From: Sipunculus nudus
Lineage: Eukaryota > Annelida > Sipuncula > Golfingiida > Sipunculidae
Reading direction: 5' to 3'
DNA: 64,000 nucleotides
Assembly (NCBI GenBank): GCA_026874595.1
Contig: CM049322.1
Span: 55,400,386 to 55,464,385, forward strand
Part shown: positions 10,731 to 22,658 of the stretch, piece by piece
How the letters are laid out: each line of letters starts with the position of its first letter
How positions within the stretch are numbered: position 1 is the first letter of the stretch
Position numbers and translations under genes: made by a program
The notes under the pieces: generated by a model
Told to the model about the DNA's origin: nothing
Databases searched by the model: none
What the model saw: the letters and a program-made list of their open reading frames with translations, nothing else

Positions 10731-12044
10731 TAGGTGAGACTCGTGTGATCAACAGGTCCGTTGTTGCCGAAGGTGTGTGTTATTGAATATAAAAAAAAAT
10801 AAAATTATTAACTTCTTATTCACTTGTGCACGCAGTTACCGGAAGTCTTTCATAACTGTAAACACTTGGTAGTCTGAAGACAAAAAGTGTGGCCACAAAT
10901 GGTTTTCTAAATTAGAATGAGATGTGATAAAACCATATTAGCTACCCTTGTGAGTTGCCTACAAACCAAAATAAAACTATACTTATACATTACATTATCA
11001 TGATATTTTTGTTGATATTATTATTATCAAACTGCATATCGTGTCGCAGTTTGCATAAGGGTTTTAGAATAACAAATTTAAGTTCTGAAATTTAAAAATC
11101 ATTTTGGAATATTCCTCTTTTTTTTCGAAATGCATAAAACTTTTTCCTACTCTACACTTCTTATTTAAAAAAACTCACTGCAGACATAAGAGTAAATATT
11201 GTATCATCGTGTTATTAACATATTTACTATTCTCCCATTTAATGGTCCTTTTATACATATATACGCATACATATATATTACTAATATGTAAATAAATATA
11301 TATATTTAATTTACATTTCAGAGTAGAACAAGCAACTAAATCCAATAATTTTGATAGAACTTTGTTCAATACGTATTACAGCTGAACTAGGACGTGGAAA
11401 GTGCATTGTGTGTAATGTAATAAAGCTATTGGTTCAAGAAAAATGCTTTATCATTTGTATAATTCACCATTCTTTTAAAAACGTTGGATATGTTGGCACA
11501 TCATTGGCGGGGCCTACCCTAGTTACTTCATAAAAAAGAAAGGGTTTATTTGCTTACTATTTTAATATATGTAACATAATCACGTTGTGCCTAATCATCA
11601 CTTGCAACTTTAAGTTGGTTCCGTTTGCTTATAAACCATTGTTAAAATATGCAAACATTGATTCCAAATATACACTCTTGATCTAGCAGGGTCCCAGTGG
11701 ATGCAACCATGATCATTCATTTGATATCACTTTTTTTCTATAAAACATAAATCTAGAACATTTGTGAAGGATAGATTACAGCAATAATATGCAATATATC
11801 TCTAGAACACTAAAACGCAGGAGCCAATCCAGCATCCTTACATTCAGGGGATATGTCAAGCACTCGGTCTACATATTTTCCTTACGCGCATTCTCAATGG
11901 CGCCGACGAATAGCAGACCGTTAAGATATAGTTTAGAACAGAGGCTGAGGATAGGTCCATTCTGTCATCGAATGCTGAACCGGGAACAATATTATTTAAC
12001 GTGCCTCATGTAGTCATTAAAAACATATATATGTATATATATGC

Positions 12045-12078
<34 letters not shown>

Positions 12079-12203
12079 ATATATATGTATACATATATAT
12101 TATATATATTTATATGCCTATATATATATGTATTTATTTATATAGATATATAAATTATATATAAATATATATATATATATATACACCAACACACACACGA
12201 ACC
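10731..12203 (+). other. No recognisable gene; AT-rich, (TATATG)n array near the end
   Basis: Short open frames exist (for example 11104-11295 and 11351-11533), but they show no family motif, splice structure or codon pattern I can defend. From about 12024 to 12180 the sequence is a compound TA/TATATG array whose length differs from copy 2 (59808-59959). Confidence 0.7.
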
Positions 12204-12524
12204 TGTTTTAGCCATGCTTTTGTGCACACACACACGAAAGGGTCACAATAATGACAGAGACCAGTATATAAAACACAACTATATTTATTGTGTTTTTGCT
12301 TAATAACACAATATCATCCGATCTCTTGCACTCTGATCTAAGCAAGGTATTGTGTGCAGCCTCGTGCCCCTCCGACGAATCGCGCCTACCCGCCGGTCCC
12401 AATCGAGCATCTCTCGCAGCCAAATGGAACATGTGAGGTGCATCGTGAAAATATGAGTCAGTAAAGAGAAGTCGAAAACTCTTATATATTAATTGCGCAT
12501 GTGTCTACGCGGTCGTAGTTAACA
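12204..12524 (-). mobile_element. LTR-like 321-base module (copy 1)
   Basis: On the minus strand it starts TGTTAACTACG and ends GCTAAAACA. It has ATATATAAG near 12488 and AATAAA at 12289-12284 in the right order for an LTR. The flanking bases (GAACC and GCTTA) do not form a duplication. Related sequence lies at 32104-32440 and, more diverged, at about 2350-2620, so it is a dispersed family. It could also be a non-LTR module. Confidence 0.4.
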
Positions 12525-14939
12525 GCTTATTATATACTATTATTTTCTTTTCAATTAGATAATCGTTAATAAATTTATATGACTCATAAATTATTATATT
12601 TTTGATTAACAGATCCAAAACACACTCAACGTGTTTATGTGCATTACGTATGTTAATTATTTATAAGTATTTGGCTCATCAATTTTACTCATTCAGTCAT
12701 TATGTCATGAAAAAATTAAATTTATACAAAATGCACAGTTATCTCGACCTAATTCTGCTATTATGTTTTCCATTTTTTTTTAACATTTCATTTCCTTGAA
12801 TACGTCGCGACATTGCAGCAGAGGGAGGAATAAACACCAATGTCATTACGTTTTAGCAACAATCTAATGCACTTCTTTTTAGAGATAAGGAAATAAAATA
12901 GGTAGGTAGTTACTTATGTTACTTCACTAAACTTCGTAATTCTTCCACTCACGCTCTTTTTCAAACAATTTTGTGGCATTTGTGGCAGACAGCCACGACA
13001 GGCAAATCCATCAAATTAGGTAACCATTTTTTTCTTCATTACCATGCAATATAAAACAAAATGTCCATACATAGAGCAGAGGCGCCAAGAAGGGATTCCA
13101 GTACATAATAATACCCTCACTTTTTGTTCTCCCATTCATTGAAATAGAACACATAACGTCGACCCATTTGACGCCTCCAATACTGGCCAATAAAAAAAAA
13201 TCGTTGATTTTTCTTCTCACAAATGTAAGGTTAAAGTTCACATACAATTAATTATACACTATTGTGATATTACCGTGCATGTTTTTGGCTGACCAAACAT
13301 CACGGGTACCCAATAAGCGTTTACAGTGATGAGATTAACACATTTACCCTGATGAGATTTACAAAGAGCCTAGTGACTATGGCTAGTAGATTATGCAATT
13401 AGTATTGGGCCCGTAAGAACAAAGGCTTTAAGGTACACAAAGATCCAGGGTAATGCAGATGAGTGAATGTTTGAAAGATTACATAAAAAAACAGTTAAAT
13501 TATAATAATAAATTAAATATTCTTGTTATTGTGAACAGTTGTAAATCAGAGAGAAGCCTATTGAAGTCTTTTAGTTTAATATGAAATAACAAGAATGTTC
13601 AAATTATCATGCCAAATCTTACACTTTTGATGTGGTCACATTATTTTTAACTGTCCTGACAATTGGTAGTAGAGGGTATCAGGTACTGCCTTTAACATTT
13701 TAAAGATTTGTTGTGCATTAAAATACTGATGATCACGCTTCTAAAAATCAAAGAAAGAGAAGTAAATGTTTTTTTTTTTCTAATGAATTTAACTGTTACT
13801 CTATTTGTAACACGACAGCATGTGCGGTTATTTTATCACAAAAGGACTTCTGCAAGTTTAATGACTAACGGCACACATACCCCCCCCCCCCCCCCACCCC
13901 CACTCCTTATGCGTAGCCTTTTGACGTGAGGATGAAGCATGGACTGTCAAATATTCAAAAGTAACTCAAGACATTGTTCCGTTCTCCGTGTTTCGCCTGG
14001 GCTTGCAGGGCTCATTTATGACAGTTTCTTTAGTAGCAACGGGTTGTATTCCTCATGTGCGGAATGCAGAATTATTGTTTAGAGATTTTAAATGGACCTA
14101 CACGGCGGTTTGCGTTCTTTCTATGTGTTGCCCCTGGGTACCAACAGAAAAATTGTTACATATGGCGATCGTTTTGCCGCGACTACGCCTTCCGCATGCC
14201 AGATCCGCGCATGAGGAATCTTACCTTCTTGATTTACAAAATACGTATGCCGATTTTATACGCATTCCGCATCCTCCACATAGGAAATCTTAGCTTTATT
14301 ATGCAAACATGTTCGACTTTACTTATTAAATACATCCGATAAGCGGAAGTGATTATGTTTTTGCTGGCGTTGGTTTTGTCTATCCCTTAGCAACATAAGC
14401 TTGACAGTTATTTGCGGATTTTTATGAAAAATCAGATAGCTCGTCAATGGTCGAAGGAAAAATGATAAATTTTGATACGGATAATATTCTTGATCCAGGA
14501 ATATTTTTCATAGTTACTTATAGTTACATATGAGGGTAATGAGCTGCCTTGTCGGAATTCTGCGCTCTCTTAGGGCTTTTCTAGTAAATACGGTCGTGCA
14601 AACCGCTCGACATTTCTATGACTAGCCATGTCCAATGTCTAACCTTATGATTCAGGACAATACACATAAATCATAACATATAGTGCCACTAGAGGTCATT
14701 ATTGATTATTGGATATCTCCTCTTGCTGACAAAGGAAAGTCACTGCCTCAGAAATTATTTAAGTTTATATCCAGAATTACCACAGACTCTGCTGTTAATG
14801 TAGTAATTGTTCCTTTTCATCATTTATTCGTTACTTCTATCAAAATATCAACAATGGCAGTAATACATCTATTAGAATCCGTATGGTATTTTATAACGTT
14901 GTTTTGTCTAGCATGTCAGCTGCTACTTTGCATTGGTGT
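12525..14939 (+). other. No recognisable gene; small unconserved frames
   Basis: The largest open frames are 13988-14293 and 14683-14970, both plus strand. The first differs from its twin at 61735 by two amino-acid changes (Leu to Phe, Pro to Ala). The second is unchanged in copy 2 (62430) but has no ATG, and I recognise no domain in it; it is hydrophobic in its second half. A poly-C tract at 13880-13895 is 16 bases here and 8 in copy 2. I cannot support a gene. Confidence 0.6.
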
Positions 14940-17492
14940 TTATAGGCACAGGTCTGTTTGTTTTATCTAATATACACCCTGTGCCGTTCCTTAAGGGCTT
15001 TTGTCAATTAACAGTAGATTGCGGGCTGGCTCTGTTGAAAATAATGACACTCCATCCATGTCGCCTTCTTAGTCATAATATATTTCTGTGGTTGAGCCAG
15101 AATGCTAATCCTTGTGACTGATAATACGCTTTTGCAGCCAACTGTTGTTATCGAATTAACTCCAGCTATATGCTATACAAACAACAGGTATCCATAAACA
15201 CATCTCAATAGTAAAGCATGATAGACTAAGTAATTACGTTCTTTGAACAAGAAGAATAATGTTTTATGTAAAACATGTCTGCTAAGAATAAACAATAACC
15301 ACTAACTGTACAGTAAGTACAAATCACTTGGTAATGCTTGAGTTTCTCTATTGCCAAGAAAGATTCCCTGAGTTTTCCTTTTATTATATGTCTCAAGTGT
15401 CCTCATTCTGTAATGCTCTGAGAGGCATTTACTGGGAAAAAAATTGTGGATAACTGAGGCAGGATCATGACCCCGCTTCATTAGTAGGACTTCATTGCGA
15501 GTTTGTGTGTCTCCTTGGCTTCACCTGTCTAACCTGATCAACCATATCCGACAGTGAGAAAGTTTTTTGAATCTTGTGTATACCTTTGATCATCAAAGGT
15601 TTGTATTATATTTGGATGAAAAATAACTCCTAATAATTAGGTGTTCTAACCAAATAAAACCGCTACAGACCTTACAAACTAAATCGTTGACCTCGTTGAA
15701 AATACTTTATAATTTCTTATGGAATTTCTGCATATGCTTTAGAAAAAGGTTCATGAGTACGGACTGACTGTTAGTATTGTTCCATATTCATTAGTATTCT
15801 GTTTTGTTATAAAACGCGATCTCTTTGATCCCTGTGTGCTTACATCAATTGTTGATGTCTCAATGCGTTTCAAAAGGATATAAAACGTATATAGTGAAAC
15901 GATATAAAAATCACTATTATCTGAGGCATAAAATTATATGGACCGATCGTAAAATAGATATTTAAAATGATTTACAGTAATTTCCATATATACAGAAGAA
16001 TAGCTTTGTTGTTTAAAATAAATTGTTGGGGTCATCACGGTTTCACATTCCTCAATATTTTCTGTGTATTATGTCCGGAATTATTGACACTTACACAAAC
16101 TCATATATATTGCATTTGTTTATAATAATTTAACCGGGTGGATAGTCTGTAGGTCTTTGTGTTCGTGTATGTTGCTACCGTTTGAACCCGGTACGTTAAG
16201 ACAAAAAAGTAACAATGGTGAACTCTGTGTGAATGATTGGTAAAATAAAAGCACACATCCACATACAAGATGTGTACAATTGGTTTTATAATGAACAATT
16301 GTTCCGTACCTGCATATTCTGTTTTTAAATGTACGTCGGTATTGAAGCAATGAAGCACAAGCCCACTATCTATATGTTATCATTATATTAGTTACATAAA
16401 CAGAGTTCTTTTGCAGACATTCTCTCCTACGCAGCCGCATATGTTTCAAGCCTTGTTGTTGCCGATGGGCGTCTTTCCCAAAGGCTGATTTCACCATTAT
16501 GAGGGTACATTTAATTAAATGAATATTTGCTGCTGCCGTTTCTGAATATTTGTTCATAAATTTCGGAAAATTGTAAAATTAAAATTAAATAACAATTATA
16601 TATTGTATTGAAAACGGGTATCCATGAATACAATCGTACCTCACATTCAGGCATAACCTTGGCTTTTCTTCATTATATGTTGAATGACTGCTGCAGATCA
16701 TAAAGGTGAAATGTAACTTTTTTATTTGCTTACCGAATTCAGTGTGAAAAGTTACCCCGGTCGGCCGAATGATAGTTAATTAGACTGAAGGTAACAATCT
16801 GAATAAAAAAAATAGCCTATGTCACCGCACAGCTATGACACCGCACGGCGACACGATCGGCGGGGTGACGTCAGGTGATGTTGGTCACCTAACAAACAAA
16901 ATAGTGTACATTTCAGTTACCCTTCTGGGATTTAAATTTGTTTGCGTCTATTCTTACTTCACATTTCCGCTTTCCGTGGTCTGTTCGATTTTAATCAAAT
17001 TGGGTTAAATTGAGAAATCAGTCAAACTAAATACTCGAAAAGCCTATCATAATATAATTAAATATACATAACATTTAAGATTTACAGAAGAAGCTTACGT
17101 CACAAACACAAGCTTCTGTTTTAAGGCATGTGCCGGTTCAATGCTGCATTGACCCTGTTGTGCCGTCCAGGTTCCGATGTTTACGTATGTTAATATGAAA
17201 CAAATTATCCACATATGATATATGATAAATAAAATAAATATGATTTTATGCCAATACGCAGAAACCCAAGGCATTCGCTCATTTCAGCTATGGCTAGGAA
17301 AAAACCCTTCTATATGAAAAGAGTAGTTTATTTTTGGCTTTTAATTTTTATTACAGGTCTATATATGTTCAACCGATGTTATAGAAGATATCTATGATAT
17401 ATTGTATGAACAGTAGGTCTATATATGAGCTTGCCTGTACATCCTGTACTAAAACTCGGTGATTTATATATCTCCATTGGACCTGACATTAA
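14940..17492 (+). repeat. Repeat unit III, left part
   Basis: The landmarks are 'TAGATTGCGGGCTGGCTCTG' near 15014, 'CACTAACTGTACAGTA' near 15299, 'TGAGAGGCATTTACTGGG' near 15419, a single minisatellite-like unit near 15445 and 'GATGTCTCAATGCGTTTC' near 15856. They continue with 'GGGGTCATCACGGTTTCAC' near 16027, 'CTCTCCTACGCAGCCG' near 16422, and a tail at 16740-17480 shared with unit V at 34850-36790. The unit is cut at 17492 by the TTAA-flanked element. No gene is recognised. Confidence 0.75.
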
Positions 17493-17666
17493 AGGCCTAC
17501 TTCCACCCTCTAGGTGTTTTTGTGTATATGAAAGGCATAAACCTACAAATAGAATTGATGTAAAATTACTGACATTGGGGAGCTACTATCCGTAATAGGA
17601 ACGAATATGTGAATATGTGAGTCCTGGCAAGCCCCCTGAAAAAGTTGAGACAGCCCTTGGGACGTG

Positions 17667-17679
17667 TGTGACGTCACAA
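17667..17679. promoter_or_regulatory. CRE-like palindrome, left subterminal
   Basis: TGTGACGTCACAA contains a full CRE (TGACGTCA). It is the mirror partner of 20678-20691. Confidence 0.5.
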
Positions 17680-18620
17680 ACAGACCTCGGTTGCGCGTCC
17701 ACGTGGTTTCAGCAAGACCGACGGGTCTATCTTATCAAGTGAGGCGGAGGAATCAACGTAAGATGACAATGTCTGAGACACATTAAAGGAGAATAAAGCG
17801 GCGAATTTAGATCTGTAGATTTATGGCAACTTCGACATTAGCCTCATGTTATTTTGGGCCATGTATACGTTGTTAGAAACAGAAGTCGGTGACACAGACA
17901 GCGGCCGCTGCAAGCCAACACGCCAACACTTGTAACAGGTTTGATTCCAATGACGAAGTGACAGGCTGTACAAAATCGAAGATGGAATATGTGGGAATTT
18001 TAAGGGATATTCTCAATCTGGTGGTTATTATAAAAATAACGAGATTATTCAGCAATATAATATTTATAGCAAGAAAATGTAGAGTAGTACAAGATGCCGA
18101 TGGTGATTCTTGACTTGGTCGAGTTTGTTCAATATCCCTCGCGACGCTTTGCAACAAAGTTTGTTGTTGTGATAACATTAACAACTTTGTGACTGGTGCT
18201 GTGGTGGCATATTTTGATTCTGCAAAAATCAGCTGATAAGCAACTTTGTTTTGTCGTATGAATAAAGCGCTGGTCCTTTCTTATTTATCATAATTTATAC
18301 AAACATACTTCATAATCAGAAATGCAAAATTGTTGTTTTGACATTGATAAGCGCTTTTTTTTGTTTAGCAGTAGTATTACTATATATACTTTTCGTAAAG
18401 CGAGTTTTTACTTGGCAGGCCTTACCTCATAAATACATGCAACCTTATAGTACCACACACGGGGCTAGTCTTAAATGAAGCTGTATACGTACCACACCCA
18501 TCCCGATGGAGGATGGTACTAATTTTAAGCACTCCCCCCCCCCCCCTCCGGCCCATCATCAAATTATACATACATTTGATTATTCATATAATTGACACTA
18601 ATTCCTTTTATAATTTAATG

Positions 18621-18684
<64 letters not shown>
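18621..18684. repeat. (TA)12 followed by (GA)20
   Basis: This is a compound array inside the TTAA-flanked element. Confidence 0.97.
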
Positions 18685-18686
<2 letters not shown>

Positions 18687-19397
18687 TTTAATAAATTTGA
18701 AATATATAATACAGAGTATGAAATTCACATTTTTAGATGAATTATGAAAGAGCCATGTTTCATTATAAAAAAATCACACACACAGTGACATTATAATTTT
18801 ACACAGTATATATATATGTATAATACAGTCCTGTATATAACACTCCACCAAACGGAAAGCCCCATGGCTATTATTAATCTGTTTTATATTAGCAATGTTA
18901 TAGAAAAAGCTCTTGCCATACTGCCTCAGCTAGGCTTTATTGGTGCAAATAAAAATTTACAAGCATGATTTTAAGAATAATTGCTCTGTTTTTGTTTTGG
19001 CTGATGTAAAACCGTTTATCTGGATTTCAGAGGTACTTTGAGTATCTTATAATTTAAGAATTGTGTAATATGAAAAAAAAAATGTGTCCAGAAACCATAC
19101 ATTTCAGCTCTGCATGATAGCAGATTTAATTTCAAGAAAAGTACATTAACAATAAATTATCATTTAAAATTATACAAAATTACCTATATGTTGTCTTTGG
19201 TTAGGTTGATCAGTATATGTATAGGTATATTTAGACTAAATGCCTGGGTACTAAATGGCCAGTGTATCATCTGAAGGTTTAAGTGTAACATCTTTGAGTG
19301 CAATATGGCAAATCATACTAACAAGGAAGGAGAGTGACTGCTGAAACAGATTTGGAGTTCTCCTTATGACTGACTTGGTAATTGATTTGATATTTTG

Positions 19398-19398
<1 letters not shown>

Positions 19399-19438
<40 letters not shown>
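19399..19438. repeat. (TA)20 array
   Basis: It lies inside the TTAA-flanked element and is followed by CA- and TA-rich sequence to about 19600. Confidence 0.97.
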
Positions 19439-19439
<1 letters not shown>

Positions 19440-20677
19440 TACAAGTGTCTATCTTTATATATCTACACACACACATATATATATACCATATTTACATGTA
19501 TACACGTTATATATTCATATTTCATATACAAGTATTACATACTTAAATTTACATTCTTATTACATTTTAAACACATCTCTTAAATTATATGTATGCGTGT
19601 GTGTGTGTGCTGACTTGGCATGGATTTTTTTTTATATATAAAAAATGGATAAAACATTGCTTATCACATTTTACACAACAAATACACATTTTTAAAACAA
19701 TATAACATTTTATCATTGCAGATACTTTAAAGAAAACTTTAAAAAAATTTCACACGGAGTGAAAATATCCCCAACACATATACAACACTAACGCCATTAC
19801 GAAGCCTATTTTTTTCATATTATTTGGGCACAGAATTAAAATATGCTGAAACGGATGGTATATATTGTTTATTGTCTGATATTTCAAAAGATTTGATGAA
19901 TTATTTTGATTATTGTCAACAATAAGGAGTAACGATTTTTACGTGGGTTTATGTTTTTTTATAATCCTTTTAATTGTTTCTCCAATGTTAATGCCTTTGC
20001 TGAGGCACCTTTACGTGACCCCTTCGGTCATATGTGTCTCGAAACTTGTAAAAAAGTCCAAAAATAAAAAATAAAGTTTTTATCATTTACAAGCGTTCAA
20101 ACACATTTAATAATAAATTGATTGATCAGTTTGATGTTAATAAACCTATACGATCAACAAGCAGCTATATGTTGGTTGTCATATAACACGACGCTTGAAA
20201 TCCTGATACGGCGTCAGTGCAGGCTGCGTGGTGCCAGCTCCCAACGTGCCAAGAACGAGTCGGGGAATAACAGGTGCAAAGTGGAAGACTAAGAGATACA
20301 GGAGTCATAAAGATGAAAAGCAGCATCATTTCCTAGTTAGCAGCTCACGCATGTAAGGGATATAGAGTGGCTACAAAAGTGGCAACAAAGGTGAATAAAT
20401 GTCAGGAACAGTCCGTCCGCACCCTCATGTTAGTGGCCAAACCTGGGGAATCCCCTTCCCAGATCATGCCCGGCCGGGTCAAGTTCGGCCCTTCTGTAAA
20501 GGAAATCCAGTCAATTTGGCACGAACCTGTGGCTTATACACTTGTTAGATATGATTAAGCTCACACCATCACCCTTGGTGTTACTGCTCAACCCGACGAC
20601 GCAATACTTTGGCATATTTTCCCAAGACCGTGTTATACTCAAGTGATGCCATTACAATACCGCCCGGTGTGATCTGG

Positions 20678-20691
20678 TTGTGACGTCACAA
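20678..20691. promoter_or_regulatory. CRE-like palindrome, right subterminal
   Basis: TTGTGACGTCACAA lies 187 bases inside the right end of the TTAA-flanked element. Confidence 0.5.
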
Positions 20692-21245
20692 TCGCCTTGG
20701 TCAGGACGCTTCTGTTTGGCTTGGGGCCCCGGAATGGGCTGGATTACGGGTCTTTCGATTTAAATTCTATGATTAAGTGCGCAAAGATTGATTTTATTAT
20801 ACCATAATTTATACATATACATGTAAATGAATAAACCTTCAGTAGTATTTCCTTTTATTTTTTCATGAAAGTAGGCCTTTAAGTAAACTATATCAAATAA
20901 TGATCTATCGCCATATGAGCTAGGTGTAACATATTAAACTAAAAGTATGGCCCTTTGTTTAATTTTATTCACCAGATCTCATCAAAATTTACAAAATAAT
21001 AATATTCAATTTAGAATAGGGAAAGCGTTGTAATTACATTTTTTCTTATCTATCTAGTCAGTTAAGGAATCATGAAAGCCAACCCTTAATTCAACCATTA
21101 CTTAGTTCAGGTATTACAATAGCGGCATAAGTGCATGCTAGTTGACTGCACAGGACACATACGGGTGTAAATTTGTAATTCTAACTGTTATAATACCTGT
21201 GCAGATCCAGAAGCAGAACCCTGCGAAATATAATATACCGTTTTC

Positions 21246-21251
<6 letters not shown>

Positions 21252-21288
<37 letters not shown>

Positions 21289-21364
21289 TATAAATATTTG
21301 TATAAATATTTGTATATATATTTGTATATATATATATATGTATATAAATATTTGTATATATATT

Positions 21365-21400
<36 letters not shown>
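21252..21400. repeat. Compound TA / TATTTG array
   Basis: TA runs alternate with several 'ATATTTGTATA' units. The open frames predicted here on both strands are only Tyr-Ile repeats. Confidence 0.95.
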
Positions 21401-21402
<2 letters not shown>

Positions 21403-21977
21403 GAGCCATATTAGATCATTTCTCTCAGAGCAGAGTTATTTGCCATCACTCACGGATTAATATCCAGATGTATTTACCGACATGTGAGATTATATAATCA
21501 CATCTGACAGCAGTAGTTTCATTCACAGTGGAAAATAGTACAACCTGTACCGGTAATAAAATAAACAAAAATTTTGGTTATGCCGGTAATTGCTAAAAAT
21601 TATAATATCTTTTTCACGGTGAAAAACTGCCATGCATGTTGTTTTCCACTCAGCATGCTAATACGTGCACTTTTCCAGAATAAATCCGCGCAGTGTCTTT
21701 CTTCAGTACGGTAACTAAGACGTCATAAATCTGACCAAGTGGCCATGACCGTGATCTTTGACACTTATAAACGCAAAAGGATAATATTGCAAAATTTTCT
21801 ATGGTGAATTCATCTTGATATCATGAATATTGGTTGGGAAACCCCGTTATGATATCCATTTAAAATTCATCAAATTAATGGCAAATAACAAAACTTAATG
21901 ACATTAACTGATTCAAAAATGAATATGATATGTATCCAGGGAGATTTCGTCCATAGGCGTCCGATGGTGGTATAATT

Positions 21978-22131
21978 ATGTGCGCAGCCCTCATCTTCCC
22001 GCCTCCGTGGTGTCTCCTTTATTGGCTGTTGATTTGCTCCATTGCATGCTGGTACTTGACGTGGAATACAAGGTATTACATAGCCATCTGGTTTGATGAA
22101 ACAAACCATTGGTATCAAGCAACAGATATAG
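21978..22131 (+). CDS. Candidate membrane-segment exon, unknown family (copy E)
   Basis: An ATG in 'ATAATTATGTGC' opens 51 codons without a stop, ending at a consensus donor (ATATAG|GTAAGC). The peptide starts 'MCAALIFPPPWCLLYWLLIC', continues hydrophobic to 'SIACWYLTW', then becomes polar ('WFDETNHWYQATDI'). It could be a signal-anchor segment. Diverged copies of the block exist at 5930-6096 (ATG lost, 1-base deletion, same donor), 9268 (a stop after 'FYFVR') and 41837 (broken). The same block is also open on the opposite strand, so the coding strand is uncertain. No family is recognised. Confidence 0.25.
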
Positions 22132-22411
22132 GTAAGCTTGCCTAGGCACACTTTGCTTTGATATTTATAGGAGTAAATTGGCATGAATAATAAGTGCAAA
22201 GGTCTACTAATCCATCAGTAAATAATTGCACACAGAGACTTTTTCATGGTATCTAAACATATTTACAAAATACAGTGTATGAGATGTAAAATCTTGATTG
22301 TTTTATCTAATATACAACTGACATATAATTAGGGGAGCAGGTCTCATCAGTCGCTTACAGGCCAAAACCCAAACTCGTTAGATCCGGCTACTTAGGTACG
22401 ATTTCTAACAG

Positions 22412-22419
22412 TATAAATA
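22412..22419 (+). promoter_or_regulatory. TATA box of the candidate gene
   Basis: TATAAATA lies 121 bases before the ATG at 22533, which would leave a 5' leader of about 90 bases. AT-rich surroundings reduce its specificity. Confidence 0.4.
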
Positions 22420-22532
22420 CATGATGGGATATCTTGAAAACAAATGGAAATGTGTATATTGATTTTCATATTATTTTCATATGATATCTCTATCACAGCT
22501 GTTTAAGAAACAAAGACCGTGGAGAGTCAAAT

Positions 22533-22614
22533 ATGAGAAGACTCGTCAGTCTATTAGTCGTTCTTGCCGTCTGTTCATTTTTCATCGAAGGGCAGGAGTG
22601 TAAGTTATTCCCGG

Positions 22615-22658
<44 letters not shown>

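Larger units (their letters stand above)
1..16253 (+). repeat. Copy 1 of a recent large segmental duplication
   Basis: Every block from the first base to 16253 recurs in the same order and orientation at 46444-64000. In the first 940 bases I count by eye about a dozen substitutions and one single-base indel, so divergence is near 1 percent. Larger differences are TA-array and homopolymer lengths, a 27-base segment present only in copy 2 near 49075, a 26-base segment present only in copy 1 near 12555, and the 1282-base block at 49939-51220. The pairing starts at base 1, so the true left edge may lie outside the window. It includes repeat units I, II and the start of III, a SINE, a Penelope remnant and an LTR-like module. 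Confidence 0.97.
17493..20878. mobile_element. TTAA-flanked DNA-transposon-like element
   Basis: Both ends read inward TTAA|AGGCCTACTT, at 17489-17502 and, reversed, at 20869-20882. At almost the same distance inside each end (174 and 187 bases) lies the palindrome GTGACGTCACAA, followed on the inward side by 'ACAGACC' (left) or 'CCAGATC' (right). This symmetric layout indicates a 3386-base element with short TIRs and a TTAA target site, as in piggyBac and Kolobok. I see no transposase motifs. The only notable frames are a minus frame at 17873-18184 and a short basic frame at 20207-20356 ('KWKTKRYRSHKDEKQHHFL'). TA, GA and CA arrays fill the middle. It is probably non-autonomous or decayed, and it interrupts repeat unit III. 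Confidence 0.6.
20883..22330 (+). repeat. AT-rich stretch and late-unit block (copy E)
   Basis: From 20883 to about 21790 I see AT-rich sequence with a compound TA/TTTG array (21252-21400) and no recognisable gene. From about 21830 to 22330 the sequence matches the late part of unit I (5690-6240): 'GAATATTGGTTGGGAAACC', 'CCAGGGAGATTTCGTCC', 'ACAAGGTATTACAT', 'ATATAGGTAAGCTTGCCTAG'. It is the best-preserved copy of the plus-strand open frame in this block, described separately at 21978-22131. Confidence 0.65.

Noticed and set aside
13988-14342. Two overlapping plus-strand frames of about 100 codons
   Set aside because: Copy 2 carries two replacements in the first frame. No domain, signal peptide or convincing splice sites were seen.
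14683-14970. Hydrophobic plus-strand frame unchanged between copies
   Set aside because: It starts with GTG. Identity over 288 bases is expected at this low divergence, and no family motif is present.
17873-18184. Possible transposase frame in the TTAA element
   Set aside because: No DDE-type, THAP or zinc-finger motif can be seen. The Gln-rich start and hydrophobic middle do not match a known transposase.
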